Shown here piece by piece: positions 1 to 8,061 of a stretch of DNA of 18,530 bases. Origin of the DNA: Bremia lactucae (lineage: Eukaryota > Oomycota > Peronosporomycetes > Peronosporales > Peronosporaceae); contig NW_027152043.1 in assembly GCF_004359215.1 (NCBI RefSeq), forward strand, positions 27,153-45,682. Direction: 5' to 3'. The notes beneath the pieces were generated by a model, which was given only the letters and a program-made list of their open reading frames with translations, searched no databases and was not told where the DNA came from. The first letter of the stretch is position 1; each line of letters begins with the position of its first letter. The position numbers and the translations under genes are program-made.

Positions 1-300
1 TCTGCTTCGTCGATGAGATAAAAATATAAAGCAATTAAATCTGGGTTTTAACCTAAAAACAAAGGCGTATCCTCTTGTGCTATATCGCGTCTCTACATCA
101 CCAGCCTAATCTGTATCCGAGTATCTTTGCAGGGTAGTGATGCCATTAATGGAGAAATTGAGTCCATGCATCAGTGCTGCTTGAAGATAGCACAGCACAC
201 GCTTGACGGCTTGCCAGTATTTTCGATAAGGCTCCGCTGAAAATGCCTCAAAGCTCCCACCGCCACAGCAAGGTCTGGACGTGTCGCCTCCAAGTGCTAT
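1..300 (-). pseudogene. Copia RT-RNase H junction and RNase H start, broken
   Basis: Minus-strand translation gives ATRPDLAVAVGALRHF from about 291 down to 241. This is the conserved TRPDL segment that links RT to RNase H in copia polyproteins. About 100 bases further on (131 down to 60) it gives YSDTD, a stop, then AGDVETRYSTRGYAFVF. That corresponds to the first RNase H motif, with the catalytic-region Asp-Trp altered: the Trp codon reads as TAG. The two pieces lie in different frames. Homologous segments occur at 8560-8640 and 10590-10670. The remainder of RNase H lies beyond the window edge. Confidence 0.75.
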
Positions 301-343
301 TTGAGGAGCATGTGATGAAGTACATGCTCCTCAAATAGCACTT
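292..343. repeat. Perfect inverted repeat, 22-bp arms, 8-nt loop
   Basis: Left arm 292-313 is the exact reverse complement of right arm 322-343, around the loop GATGAAGT (314-321). The sister copies at 8800-8821 and 10829-10850 carry only the equivalent of the right arm. The left arm is therefore an extra stretch of about 23 bases inserted between CCTCC and ATGAAG. Confidence 0.95.
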
Positions 344-1225
344 CAGTAGGACACAATCTTCATAGTGTCCTCATGCTTGCATCCGCCTTCACACATGTTC
401 TAGGTCAGCTTGAGCACATGATCTTGAGGTTTCTTCACGGGCTTGCTGTCATGTATACCAAACTTGGTCAAGACGGACTTGAAAAACTTGGTCCGCCGCA
501 TCGTCATATGGCCAGCCGCGTGTTCGCTTTTGATCTCCACACCAACAAAATAACTCATTTCTATGAGATCGGTCACTAAACGCATACTTAATTGACGTGA
601 GAAACGCGTCGTTGCTGCTTGCAATGATAAGATTATAAATCCATAAAACAACAAAGACCATGTCATCGTCGTCCCACTTGACATACACGCAGTGATCCGA
701 CTCACACTTGACGAATACGATCATGTTCATGAAGTCGTCGATGGTCTAATTTCATATGCGAGTAGACTGCTTCATCCCATACAGCGACCTCTTGAGCTTG
801 CACTCATAATTTGGACGATCAGCGTCGACATCTGCGCCATGTAGATATCCCTATCGAGTTCACCTTCAGAAGCGCTGTCTTGACATCCATCTGACGCAAT
901 TTGAGCATATACATTGCCGCCAGACTCAGCACGATCCAAATCGACGCGAACTTGGCGACTGGCGCATAGGTTTCTTCGAAGTCGACTCCGTACTTATCTG
1001 AGAACCTTTAGCCACGAGGCGTGCCTTGACTCCTCAACTTCACCATCTTTAGTCTCCCTGACACGAAAATCCCATCTGCAATCGATCGTCTTGTGTCCCT
1101 TCGGTAACGATACGATATTCCATGTATCGCTTTGCGGAGCGAATCACACTTCGAGTCACACGAATTCTTCCACTTCACCGCGTCACTGTATACCGTAGCC
1201 GACTTTGACAAAGTCGGCATATCTC
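344..1225 (-). pseudogene. Copia reverse transcriptase, broken (family A)
   Basis: The N-terminal part reads MPTLSKSATVYSDAVKWKN from 1220 downward, the usual start of the copia RT region. The palm region is at about 700-600, where the catalytic YVDD site should be; here it reads LWIYNLIIAS, so both catalytic aspartates are gone. The C-terminal side reads YFVGVEIKSEHAAGHMTM and GIHDSKPVKKPQDHVLKLT (about 560-400), typical of the segment after the palm. Frame changes occur near 590, 720 and 1000. Enzymatic activity is excluded. Closely related sequence lies at 8690-9735 and 10718-11760. Confidence 0.85.
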
Positions 1226-1489
1226 CTACTGAATCTATGACGCTAGCAGCTTCGTGAATTGTAGTACCTTAGCTGCTGCCGACATCTCATCCAGATCTTG
1301 ACGTCTCTTATAAGACGTGGGCTGCTTGGCACTTGGAGTGTCTGTAGTCTGCCTCAACGACTACGTCGGCTAATGTCTCTTACTGCTAGAATCCATTTTA
1401 AATCTTCCGTGTCTTCTGCTTCTTGCGGCTAATCATCACCAGCCACCTCTTCCGCTTCAGTGGCAACCTACTGACAGTAGCCGCGTCTT
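1226..1489 (-). other. Integrase-RT linker of the minus-strand copia, no domain
   Basis: This stretch joins the integrase C-terminus to the RT start in family A. It encodes no recognised domain. Its first part (1240-1400) is homologous to 9735-9880 and 11760-11905, including the segment CTGCTAGAAT, which marks the common edge before the sequences diverge. No independent gene is visible. Confidence 0.6.
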
Positions 1490-2290
1490 GCAGTGTCGAA
1501 GATATCTTCCATGAAATGTTCGTCGCGACTTACCAGAATGCGACAACTCTCCAGCCCTTCAAACCGATATGACTTCTCTTGATTTGAATATCCTAGAAAG
1601 CGGCAACAAACTTACCGAGCATCAAATTTGGCATGATTATCCTTTGGCACCATAAGTCATGCGTGAGAAAACCAATCAACCAGTTACGGCTTCTATCCTG
1701 TCCATACTTGGTATGGCGATTTGTTGTGACTGTCAGCCCTTATTGGACACCGATTGCGGAGAAACGTGACCGTCATGACAGCTTCGCCCCAGTAATTCCT
1801 TGAACAAATCAGCATATTCCGTGTCCGGCTCACCCGCTCGGCGACTCAATTTAGTTGAGGATTGTAATGTGGCGTGAAAGCTTGCACGATTCTCGATCAT
1901 TGCAAAACTTGCCATGTCACGCGAAGTTTATTCGCCATTGTTACCACAGCAAAGAGACTTTACCCGCTTGCCCGTTTACGTCTCATCAAATACCACAAAG
2001 TCAGCAAACTTGACAGCTGCTTCCGACTTATTACGCAACAAGTTCACCTTGCAAAACTAAGACTTGTAGCCGATAAACATGACGAAGTAGCGCTTTCCAC
2101 TGAACGTCGGTGTCTGCATTCATTTCATGTAATCTGTGACGCCAGCGATTTCGCAATTAGCTGTGCGTTATGCAGATCGAGACAGGGGACCAGCAAATGA
2201 CGTCCAGTATTTACTTCGCACGGTTAGGTTATGACTTGGCCTAATTCAGTCGCGTTTGCTAAACTACTAAGCACCTGTGACACACCTCCC
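1490..2290 (-). pseudogene. Copia integrase, broken (family A)
   Basis: Reading down from about 2130, one frame gives QTPTFSGKRYFVMFIGYKS and then a stop; the second stretch gives SEAAVKFADFVVFDET; further on comes CCGNNGE. Copia integrases normally carry a catalytic Asp in this last motif (xSDNGGEY type); here it is Asn. The C-terminal part is seen as GRSCHDGHVSPQSVSN (1800-1740) in a shifted frame, then GYSNQEKSYRFEG at about 1600-1570 and RRTFMEDIFDTARRG at about 1530-1490. A homologous stretch in plus orientation is at 11917-12490. At least five frame changes make this a relic. Confidence 0.8.
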
Positions 2291-2760
2291 ACTGCTTCCC
2301 TTACGCAATGTTAACGCCAAGACCGTAATATTTCTTGGCAATAGCGTCAAGACCACCACGACCAATGTGACCAAGTCGATGGTGCCAAAAGCACGATGTG
2401 GTGTTCCCATGGCATCCCATCGATCTTGTCACATTGGCCTCCTCCATTATTACCGGCGCCATGCAAAGTTTATACACTCCTTTGCATTCACGTCCTTGAA
2501 CCTTCAAGAGAATACAAATTGCTTTTGCGAAAAAACCATTGCGCTTGAACGTCACTGGCCCAACATCCTTCGTGAAGCGGCCAATCGAGAGCAAATTGCA
2601 CAAAAGCTTGGGAATATGCCAGAAACCGGTGAGCACACATTCTTGGTCTCACGGGGAGTCTTCGTCAACATCACTGTATCGCCCGTTGCCACCGCTTGAA
2701 CCACACCGTCATCAGCGAGATGTACATCTACCGGAGCGATAGCCTGTACCCTTACGAGGA
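2291..2760 (-). pseudogene. Copia protease end and GAG-pre-integrase domain (family A)
   Basis: The longest open piece (2636 down to 2301) contains HIPKLLCNLLSIGRFTKDVG, the protease C-terminal region. It then has HHRLGHIGRGGLDAIAKKYYG, whose WHxRLGH-type motif marks the GAG-pre-integrase zinc-binding region. Upstream (2725-2640) an offset frame gives VDVHLADDGVVQAVATGD, the protease beta-strand segment. The catalytic DSGA site is not present, so the fragment begins inside the protease. A frameshift lies near 2636. The equivalent domain is in plus orientation at 4560-4978. Confidence 0.85.
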
Positions 2761-2789
2761 CGTCATATGTTGCGCTGCTCCCTAGTCAA

Positions 2790-3600
2790 CCAAGATACAT
2801 AATTTAAGTTGTCGAGGAACATGGGTAAGGGTATGAAGATACGATGAAGATCGTGCCGTACCGATGTTGTTTCAGTGGTATTATGGACCTTATGGTTGCA
2901 ATGCGTCCGGATCCAGCTGCAGCTGTGGGAGTTTTGAGCATTTGCTGACACACTGGCAAGCCTTAAGCGCGTACTATGTTACCTCAATGCGACGCCCACG
3001 AATTTCATTATTCGCGAAGCTGAACAGCAAGTCTGCTTGTTTTATCAGATGCACACTGAGCTGGAGACCTTAAATCTCGCCAAAGTACAAGTGGTTGCGT
3101 TTTTACGATGAACAACAGATGCATCCGCTGGCAAAACAAGAAGCAACGGACTATGGCGCTCTCTTCGACGGAAGCTCATTATATGGCGTTATATGAGGCC
3201 ACGCAAGAAGCAGTTTGGCTCAAAGTTTTTCTGCATGCGCTTGATGAGATGACTATGAATGAGTCTGTCAAGATATTCGAGGACAACCAAGGCTAGATCG
3301 CGTTGGCCAAGAATCCGGATTATCACAAGCGCACAAAACATATCGACATTTGTTGCCACTTTGTGCAAGAAAAAGTTGAAGACGGTCAAGTGAAACTCGA
3401 TAATTGCCCGACTCAAGACATGCTGGCTGATATAATGACAAAGCCACTGGACGCTACACGTTCATTTCTCAACGCACCAAGCTTGGGATCGAAGGTGTTG
3501 CCGATAAGTTCCTCAAGCCGCTAAGTTGCGCACACGTGGCAACTGAAGTTGCGTACTGCAGCCGATACAGGAGGGACTTAAAGAAAGTACACGCAATTGT
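2790..3600 (+). pseudogene. 3' end of a plus-strand copia: RT tail and RNase H (family A)
   Basis: The reading starts near 2844 with MKIVPYR, then shows RPDPAAAVGVLS and, after frame changes, AGDLKSRQSTSGCVFTMNN. From 3108 one frame runs to 3524 with a single in-frame TAG at 3294-3296. It contains RTMALSSTEAHYMALYEATQ, VKIFEDNQG, NPDYHKRTKHIDI and DMLADIMTKPLD. These are the four classic copia RNase H blocks. This is the best-preserved coding stretch of the left half. A frameshift after about 3470 moves the C-terminus to TKLGIEGVADKFLKPLS. The 3' untranslated part includes a purine stretch (CAGGAGGGACTTAAAGAAAG, about 3568-3587) that could be the polypurine tract, and runs into the LTR at 3601. 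Upstream RT and integrase are absent. Confidence 0.85.
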
Positions 3601-3830
3601 TGTTGGCGAGAAATCGGCTCGACCATATCAGGATAGTACCGGTAGGTATCAGTATATACCAGTAATGACGTCATAGTAGGGTTGACGTCAGTAAAATTTA
3701 GAAGGTTCTGTGAGCTATGATTGGATAGAAGTAATGATTGGCTTAGAGGTAGCAATAGGTTTGCGAACCAAGAACCTGAATGTATTCACTTTGCATTTTG
3801 CCAACTAGTCCTCACTTGACCTATTCATTA
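3601..3830 (+). repeat. Copia LTR (family A), shared by the flanking elements
   Basis: Starts TGTTGGCGAG, the usual TG..GG start of copia LTRs, and ends near CTATTCATTA just before a primer-binding site. Length is about 230 bp. A diverged homologue lies at 7442-7665, with matching blocks such as GAAAxCGGCTCGA, GGATAGTACC, GAAGGTTCT, GAGCTATGATT and TTTTGCCAACTAGT. On the left it abuts the RNase H end of one copia, and on the right a gag leader. It therefore acts as 3' LTR for one and 5' LTR for the other. Confidence 0.85.
3666..3690. promoter_or_regulatory. Pair of TGACGTCA palindromes in the LTR
   Basis: Two perfect TGACGTCA octamers (3666-3673 and 3683-3690) lie 17 bp apart. This is the binding consensus of CREB/ATF-type bZIP factors. 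The same octamer recurs in other LTRs at 7531-7538, 7839-7846, 8208-8215 and 10238-10245. CCAAT-type boxes (ATTGGCTTA) lie downstream, for example near 3738. A role as LTR promoter elements is inferred from position and repetition, not shown. Confidence 0.5.
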
Positions 3831-3845
3831 GGTTATGAGCATAAG
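3831..3845 (+). other. Putative primer-binding site (half tRNA-iMet type)
   Basis: GGTTATGAGCATAAG directly follows the LTR. GGTTATGAGC is the reverse complement of GCTCATAACC, the anticodon arm of eukaryotic initiator tRNA-Met. Drosophila copia uses a 5' half of this tRNA as primer. A related sequence, AGGCTAAGAGC, sits in the same place after the minus-strand LTR (8060 down to 8050). Confidence 0.6.
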
Positions 3846-3887
3846 ACCGCAGATTCTGCCACCTTTGCCCCTGCCTTCGCCTTTGCC

Positions 3888-4560
3888 ATGGACACTGCCG
3901 TGACCACGACCGCCTGCATCAACAAGTTCGACGGAGCGAACTTCCACCAATAGAAACTTAGATGCAAATGATGCTGGAGGAGCGACACCTATGGGATGTG
4001 GTGAGCGGGGAGTGAAGCCTGAGCACCTGTCGAGCCCGCTGGACCAGGCAGCCTACAAACGTAAGTCGCGCAACGCCGTGGCGATAATCTGTGTTGCGAT
4101 GGAGTATTCGCAGCTGCCTTTGGTCGGTCGGCAAACGGCGCGCATGCTACAAAGTCGTGTCTTTAAGGGCATTTCGAGAAGAAAATTTTGACCAACAAGA
4201 TCTTTCTACGTCGATGCTTTCTCACGACGATGATGAACGAAAGCGACGACTTATACAGCTATTAACAAGATCAAGACGCTGGCGGAGCAGCTCGACGCGG
4301 TTGAGCTCTGGTCAGCGAGGACGATCTGGTCATCATGCTTCTCGCAAGTCTAAGCGAGTCGTACGCGTTTCTCATCACAGCTTTGGAGTCAAGAACCGAC
4401 TCGCTGTCGTGGAAGCTTGTGACATCTCGGCTACTACATGAAGTTTGAAACACAAGGAACAAGGTGGCGGCGTCGATGGAGCCGCCCAAGGGCAAGGACA
4501 AGCGTCTATGACAATAGACAACGGTCGGTGTAAGGGACGCCAAGTACTGATTAAATCCAG
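3888..4560 (+). pseudogene. Copia gag (capsid-like), broken (family A)
   Basis: The start is taken at the ATG at 3888: MDTAVTTTACINKFDGANFH, the N-terminal FDGxNFxxW motif of copia gag, with the Trp codon now TAG (3951-3953). After a frameshift it reads MMLEERHLWDVVSGE. After another it reads GVKPEHLSSPLDQAAYKRKS from about 4010. Then FEKKILTNKIFLRRCFL, and then INKIKTLAEQLDAVE at about 4262-4306, the UBN2-type gag core. The last block, seen as SYAFLITALESRTDSLSWKL, leads into KEQGGGVDGAAQGQGQ. At least five frameshifts are present. The normal role would be to package element RNA in cytoplasmic virus-like particles; none is possible here. Confidence 0.85.
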
Positions 4561-4978
4561 CAGTGCCTGCCACTATACGAAGGACGGGGGTCCGGTCACT
4601 TTTGAAAGCGACAGATGCTTTGCCAAAGCAAAAGGATTGCAGTGGGAGTCTGAATTCCGTGACGGTAAAGGGCTGTTGAAGCTGTGCATGACGCCTGTCA
4701 GCACGGACGAAGCCAATATGACAAACTCTTTGGGTAGCTATGAAGACACCACTTCGTACCTCTGGCACCTTCGACTTGGACACATTAGACATGGTGTTCT
4801 AGACACCATCGTCAAGAAGAACTATGGCATCGGCATTGATCTTGCGTCAGCACAGTTGGAGCTGTGCGATGGTTGTGCAGTAGGCAAACAGACGCGATTG
4901 AGCTATATGCAAAAGTCGCCTTATCATGCAAAGAAAATGCTAGAAGTCATTCATAGTGACGTGTGTGCTCCTATGTAG
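4445..4978 (+). pseudogene. In-frame fusion of gag tail to GAG-pre-integrase, protease deleted
   Basis: One uninterrupted frame of 177 codons. It begins in the gag tail (KEQGGGVDGAAQGQGQ) and keeps the first Cys and His-Tyr of what should be a zinc knuckle (SSACHY). It then passes directly into TKDGGPVTFESDRCFAKAKG, a sequence that in the minus copy at 2290-2640 lies after the protease. Zinc-knuckle remainder and the whole protease are missing. The pre-integrase zinc ligands are intact: LWHLRLGHI for the His pair and LCDGC for the Cys pair. The frame ends at a TAG just after HSDVCAPM, which contains the first catalytic Asp of integrase. The actual start is arbitrary, since the frame opens after a gag frameshift. 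Confidence 0.8.
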
Positions 4979-5826
4979 TCAGCGACTTTAAGCGGTATTC
5001 GCACCTTACCACAGCACTTTGTCACGAAGCAAGTCGGAGTATCGGGTAAATTCGCCAAGTTTGTTGCATTTGCCGAGACTTAGACCGGCTTAGTTGTCAA
5101 AGCTCTTCATTGTGACAACGATGGTAAGTACACATCGGGTGACATGGCCGAGTAATGCAAGCGGCGTCGTATTGAGCAAAACGTTTACGCCGCCATACAC
5201 TCCCTAACTGATGGAGTAGCTGAACGCATGAATCGCACGCTAGTGGAATGCGCACGATGCATGCTTAAGCGCGCTGGATTGCAAAGACGTATTAAGGCGA
5301 AGCGGTCTTGACGGCTTCTCTCCTTCGCAATCGCTGTCCAACGAGAGGTATTGGTATAGAATAGCCACCACACCAGGTTGGACCGGAAAGAAATTAGTGC
5401 TGGTGAATCTAAAGGTTTTTAGTTGCTATGCCGCCATACGCTCCGCAACTGATGGAGTGGCTGAACGCATGAATCGCACGCTAGTGGAATGCGCACGATG
5501 CACGCTTAAGAGCGCTGGATTGCAAAGACGTATTGGGGCGAAGCGGTCTTGGCGGCTTCTCTCCTTCGCAATCGCTGTCCAACGAGAGGTATTGGTATGG
5601 AAAAGTCACCATACCAGGTTTGGACCAAAAGAAATCAGTGCTGGCGAATTTAAAGGTTTTTAGTTGCTATGCATTTGTAACGGTCCCCAAGGAAAATTGC
5701 AGAAAGCTTGACGCTCGATCGGTACGCTGTCGGTTTCTCGGTTACTCGGAGTATGAAAAAGCGTATCGATTCGAAGAGGGTGAGACTAGTGAACCGCGAC
5801 GCACAATTTATGAAAGAAATGTTTGA
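4979..5826 (+). pseudogene. Copia integrase core and C-terminus, broken, with internal duplication
   Basis: After the stop at 4976 the core continues as KFAKFVAFAET, then HCDNDGKYTSGDMAE at about 5115-5155, where the second catalytic Asp is kept. The GVAERMNRTLVECARC block carrying the catalytic Glu occurs twice, at about 5212 and 5453, because of a 241-bp tandem duplication. The C-terminal part runs in one frame from 5533 to 5826: SVLANLKVFSCYAFVTVPKE, RSVRCRFLGYSEYEKAYRFE, SEPRRTIYERNV. Several stops (for example TAG near 5080) and frame changes make it non-functional. Confidence 0.85.
5189..5671 (+). repeat. 241-bp direct tandem duplication inside integrase
   Basis: Copy 1 is about 5189-5429 and copy 2 is 5430-5670. 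Both begin GCCGCCATAC and end with AAAGGTTTTTAGTTGCTAT; the offset between matching bases is 241. They share long runs, including TGAACGCATGAATCGCACGC and GAGGTATTGGTAT, and differ by scattered substitutions (for example the stop TAG of copy 1 versus TGG in copy 2). The duplicated stretch encodes the ERMNRT catalytic-Glu block. Confidence 0.92.
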
Positions 5827-6760
5827 TAGTGGGAGATGCGGCCGCCAGAACAGCGAGATCTTCGCTCAAGATGATGATAAGTTGGCTGATAACGACCCCC
5901 ATAGCTCGAAGAAACTGATCACGAGAATGAAGAATGTGAGCTGAGCGAAAAAATGAGTTTGGCATTAACGCTCAAAAACGCAGCAGCCTTAATTCCAAAA
6001 CCAAAGCGGCACAGTCGATGCCCATCGCTGGAAGAAATGTCTGCAACGGCACAAGATTTAAGACTGCTAAGTTGTGTTTTCAATTGGAAAAATGCCGACC
6101 ACGTTCAAGTCGGCGGTAGAATCCAGCGACGCAGCCACGTGGCACGAAGCATGCAACTCGGAAATGGAATCTTTTCTAAAGTATAAGACTTGGATGCTTG
6201 TACTGCTACCAAAAGGATGCAAGCCAATTGGCAATCGATGGCTGTTTCGCGTCAAGGAAATCAAGATGGTAAAGTTGAGCGGTACAAGACGCGTCTAGTG
6301 GCCAAAGGCTTTGCACAGAAGTTCGGTATCGACTACAAAGAAACGTTTGCGCCTGCGGACAAGTTTACATCAATCCGGATTCTGCTCAGTTTGGCTGCCA
6401 AGTACGGACTTACTGTTCATTAATGAACTTGAAGACAGAATTCATCAACAGCCAGCTTGACGAGTGACGCAGCCAGACGATTTCAGTAATACGGTCCATC
6501 TGGACTATTTGTGCAAACTTGAACGGTCATTGTACCGGCTAATGCAGTCGCCTCGCATGTCGAACAAGACCATCGATGGTTTTATGCTACGACTTGAGTT
6601 CAAGAAGTAGTGAGACTCCGGCGATGCTGCAGATTAAGTTCGCGTGCGGTACTTTGAACAAGTTCAAGATGGAGAACAGTAAGCATGTCAGGACGCCTCA
6701 GGATCCGGGACTCAAGCTGACCAAGCTCATGTGTGAAGGAGGATGCAAACACAACTAAAG
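5827..6760 (+). pseudogene. Copia linker and reverse transcriptase, catalytic site deleted
   Basis: Bases 5827-6065 are linker with no domain. RT begins near 6092 with MPTTFKSAVESSDAATWHEA and continues through PKGCKPIGNRWLFRVKE. A one-base shift then gives GKVERYKTRLVAKGFAQKFG and DYKETFAPADKFTSIRILLS, up to a stop at 6421. After more shifts comes TIDGFMLRLEFKK near 6605. The frame then jumps to FKMENSKHVRTPQDPGLKLT, a motif that in the minus copies lies well after the YxDD site. The palm segment with the two catalytic aspartates is therefore deleted near 6610. Confidence 0.85.
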
Positions 6761-7370
6761 CTGCCATATCGAAATGATGTCGGCTGCCTGATGTACCTTA
6801 TATGGTAAGCACACGCTTCGACCTTGCTGCGTGCTCAGCCAATTTGCCTCAGACCCATGTCCGACACACTGGCAAGCGCTCAAGAGAGTCTTCTGGTATA
6901 TAGAAGGCACAAATTCATATGATATTAAGTTACAAGCACTAAGTGACAAGTAACTTCAAGACTACTCGGATGCGGAATGGGCTGGAGACACATCGTCAAG
7001 ATGAAGCACAAGTGGCTAAGCATTTTTAATGAGCGGCGGATGTATCAGTTGGCAACAAGAAACAGCGCACGATGGCTCTTTCGTCTAAGGAAGCCGAATA
7101 CATGGCGTTGTCAGAAGCAGCACAAGAAGGGTGTTGCTCAAGACATTCTTGTGTGAGCTCGGTGAGATGTCGATAAACGATGCGGTCAAGATCTATGAGG
7201 ACAACCAAGGATCGATCTCGTTGGCCAAGAATCCCGCATTTCACGAACGCACCAAGCACATCGATATCCGCTACCGCTTTGTGCGCGAAAAGGTGGATGA
7301 CAACCAAGTGATATGGGACAATGTCTCAACCCTCGATATGTTAGCTGATATCATGACGAAGCAATTCTAG
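6761..7370 (+). pseudogene. Copia RNase H, broken (family A)
   Basis: NDVGCLMYL near 6773 marks the RT-RNase H connection. RNase H follows in changing frames: a GWRH-type relic near 6980, GCISW-like CISWQQE near 7040, MALSSKEAEYMALSEAAQEG at about 7072-7130. From 7131 a clean frame runs to 7370: LCELGEMSINDAVKIYEDNQ, SISLAKNPAFHERTKHIDIR, DMLADIMTKQF. The EDNQ, TKHIDIRYRF and ADIMTK motifs match those of the fragment at 3108-3524. The stop at 7368-7370 is close to the normal end of pol. Confidence 0.82.
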
Positions 7371-7441
7371 CGATGCAATTTTGTGTGCTTCGGACCAAAC
7401 TCGGTATACAAGTGTCTACAAGCGTCGAGTCGAGTGGGAGA

Positions 7442-7665
7442 TTAGGCGAGAAAGCGGCTCGATCATAATAGGATAGTACCAGTGAGTACCAGTATAAACC
7501 GGCAAGACGACATAACGTGACGGCATAGGATGACGTCAGATGATGATGTCAGTTAGCTTCTAGAAGGTTCTATGAGCTATGATTCAGGTAGGTTTGCGAA
7601 TTAAGGACCTTAATATATTCACTCTGCATTTTGCCAACTAGTGCTCACTTGACATTTTAATTAAT
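7442..7665 (+). repeat. 3' LTR of the family A element
   Basis: A purine stretch GAGTGGGAGA (7432-7441), a likely polypurine tract, precedes the LTR start. The start has decayed from TGTTGGCGAG to TTAGGCGAG. Homology to 3601-3830 continues to CACTTGACATTTTAATTAA. It contains a perfect TGACGTCA at 7531-7538 and an extra TGACGTCA-like tract. Confidence 0.8.
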
Positions 7666-7666
7666 C

Positions 7667-7818
7667 CCGGTAATGACGTGCGTCAAATGCTCTAGAAGAC
7701 TAAGAGCAGAGATTATCTAAGAGTAATGGTTGGCTTAGAATAAGCAATCGACTAAGTGTCATCGCTACGGCTTGCCTTTTGTCAAAACTCTTCGGTCACC
7801 TCGTTCCGCCACCCTAAA
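7667..7818 (+). repeat. LTR fragment 1, plus strand
   Basis: Begins CCGGTAATGACGTG and continues GGTTGGCTTAGAATAAGCAAT to GGCTTGCCTTTTGTCAAAAC. It resembles the next fragment and the end of the family B LTR at 13615-13716. Both flanks are other LTR pieces; there is no coding sequence. Confidence 0.65.
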
Positions 7819-7988
7819 CGGTAATGACATCATAGAGATGACGTCAGATATGCAGAAGGTTAATTCTAAGAGCAGCGATTAGGTAAGAGTAATTGTTGGC
7901 TTAGAGGTAGCAATAGATTAAGTGTATTTGCTTGTCTTTAACAAGACCCTTCGCCTCGCTTTCCTTCGTTTCGCTTCAAGTCTCAGCA
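7819..7988 (+). repeat. LTR fragment 2, plus strand
   Basis: Begins CGGTAATGACATCA, like its left neighbour. It contains a perfect TGACGTCA (7839-7846) and GTTGGCTTAGAGGTAGCAAT, and ends TCAAGTCTCAGCA at 7988. The end aligns with ATTTAAGTATCAACA at the end of the 13615-13716 LTR. Its second half starts the 2.03 kb duplicated block. Confidence 0.65.
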
Positions 7989-8061
7989 GAGGCGATCATC
8001 GTGGCAAACGCAGTGTCTGGGGTGGGTAGGCAGAGTTGGCGAGGCTTGAGCTCTTAGCCTG

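Larger units (their letters stand above)
1..2760 (-). mobile_element. Degenerate Ty1/copia (family A) copy, minus strand, left end off-window
   Basis: Read on the minus strand from 2760 down to 1, the order is protease end, GAG-pre-integrase, integrase, linker, reverse transcriptase, RNase H. That is the Ty1/copia pol order, with integrase before RT. Each domain is recognisable only by changing frame several times, so this is a dead copy. Neither LTR is present: the right end stops at about 2760, before a plus-strand copia remnant, and the left end runs off the window in RNase H. The closest relatives in this window are the blocks at 7990-9891 and 10019-11916, which share long stretches with 300-1400. 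The element class is secure; the exact family is not named. Confidence 0.85.
3601..7665 (+). mobile_element. Near full-length but degenerate Ty1/copia element (family A)
   Basis: The order is 5' LTR, primer-binding site, gag, GAG-pre-integrase, integrase, RT, RNase H, 3' LTR, all on the plus strand. It is the only copy here with LTRs at both ends. Deletions have removed the gag zinc-knuckle tail plus protease (near 4580) and the RT catalytic YxDD region (near 6610). A 241-bp duplication sits inside integrase. The two LTRs are clearly homologous but differ by many substitutions and indels, which indicates an old insertion. No matching target-site duplication is visible (ATTGT on the left, CCCGG on the right), as expected if the left LTR is shared with an upstream element. 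Confidence 0.85.

Noticed and set aside
4271..4792. 173-codon open frame on the minus strand
   Set aside because: Shadow of the plus-strand gag and GAG-pre-integrase, whose motifs are clearly recognisable in the sense direction.
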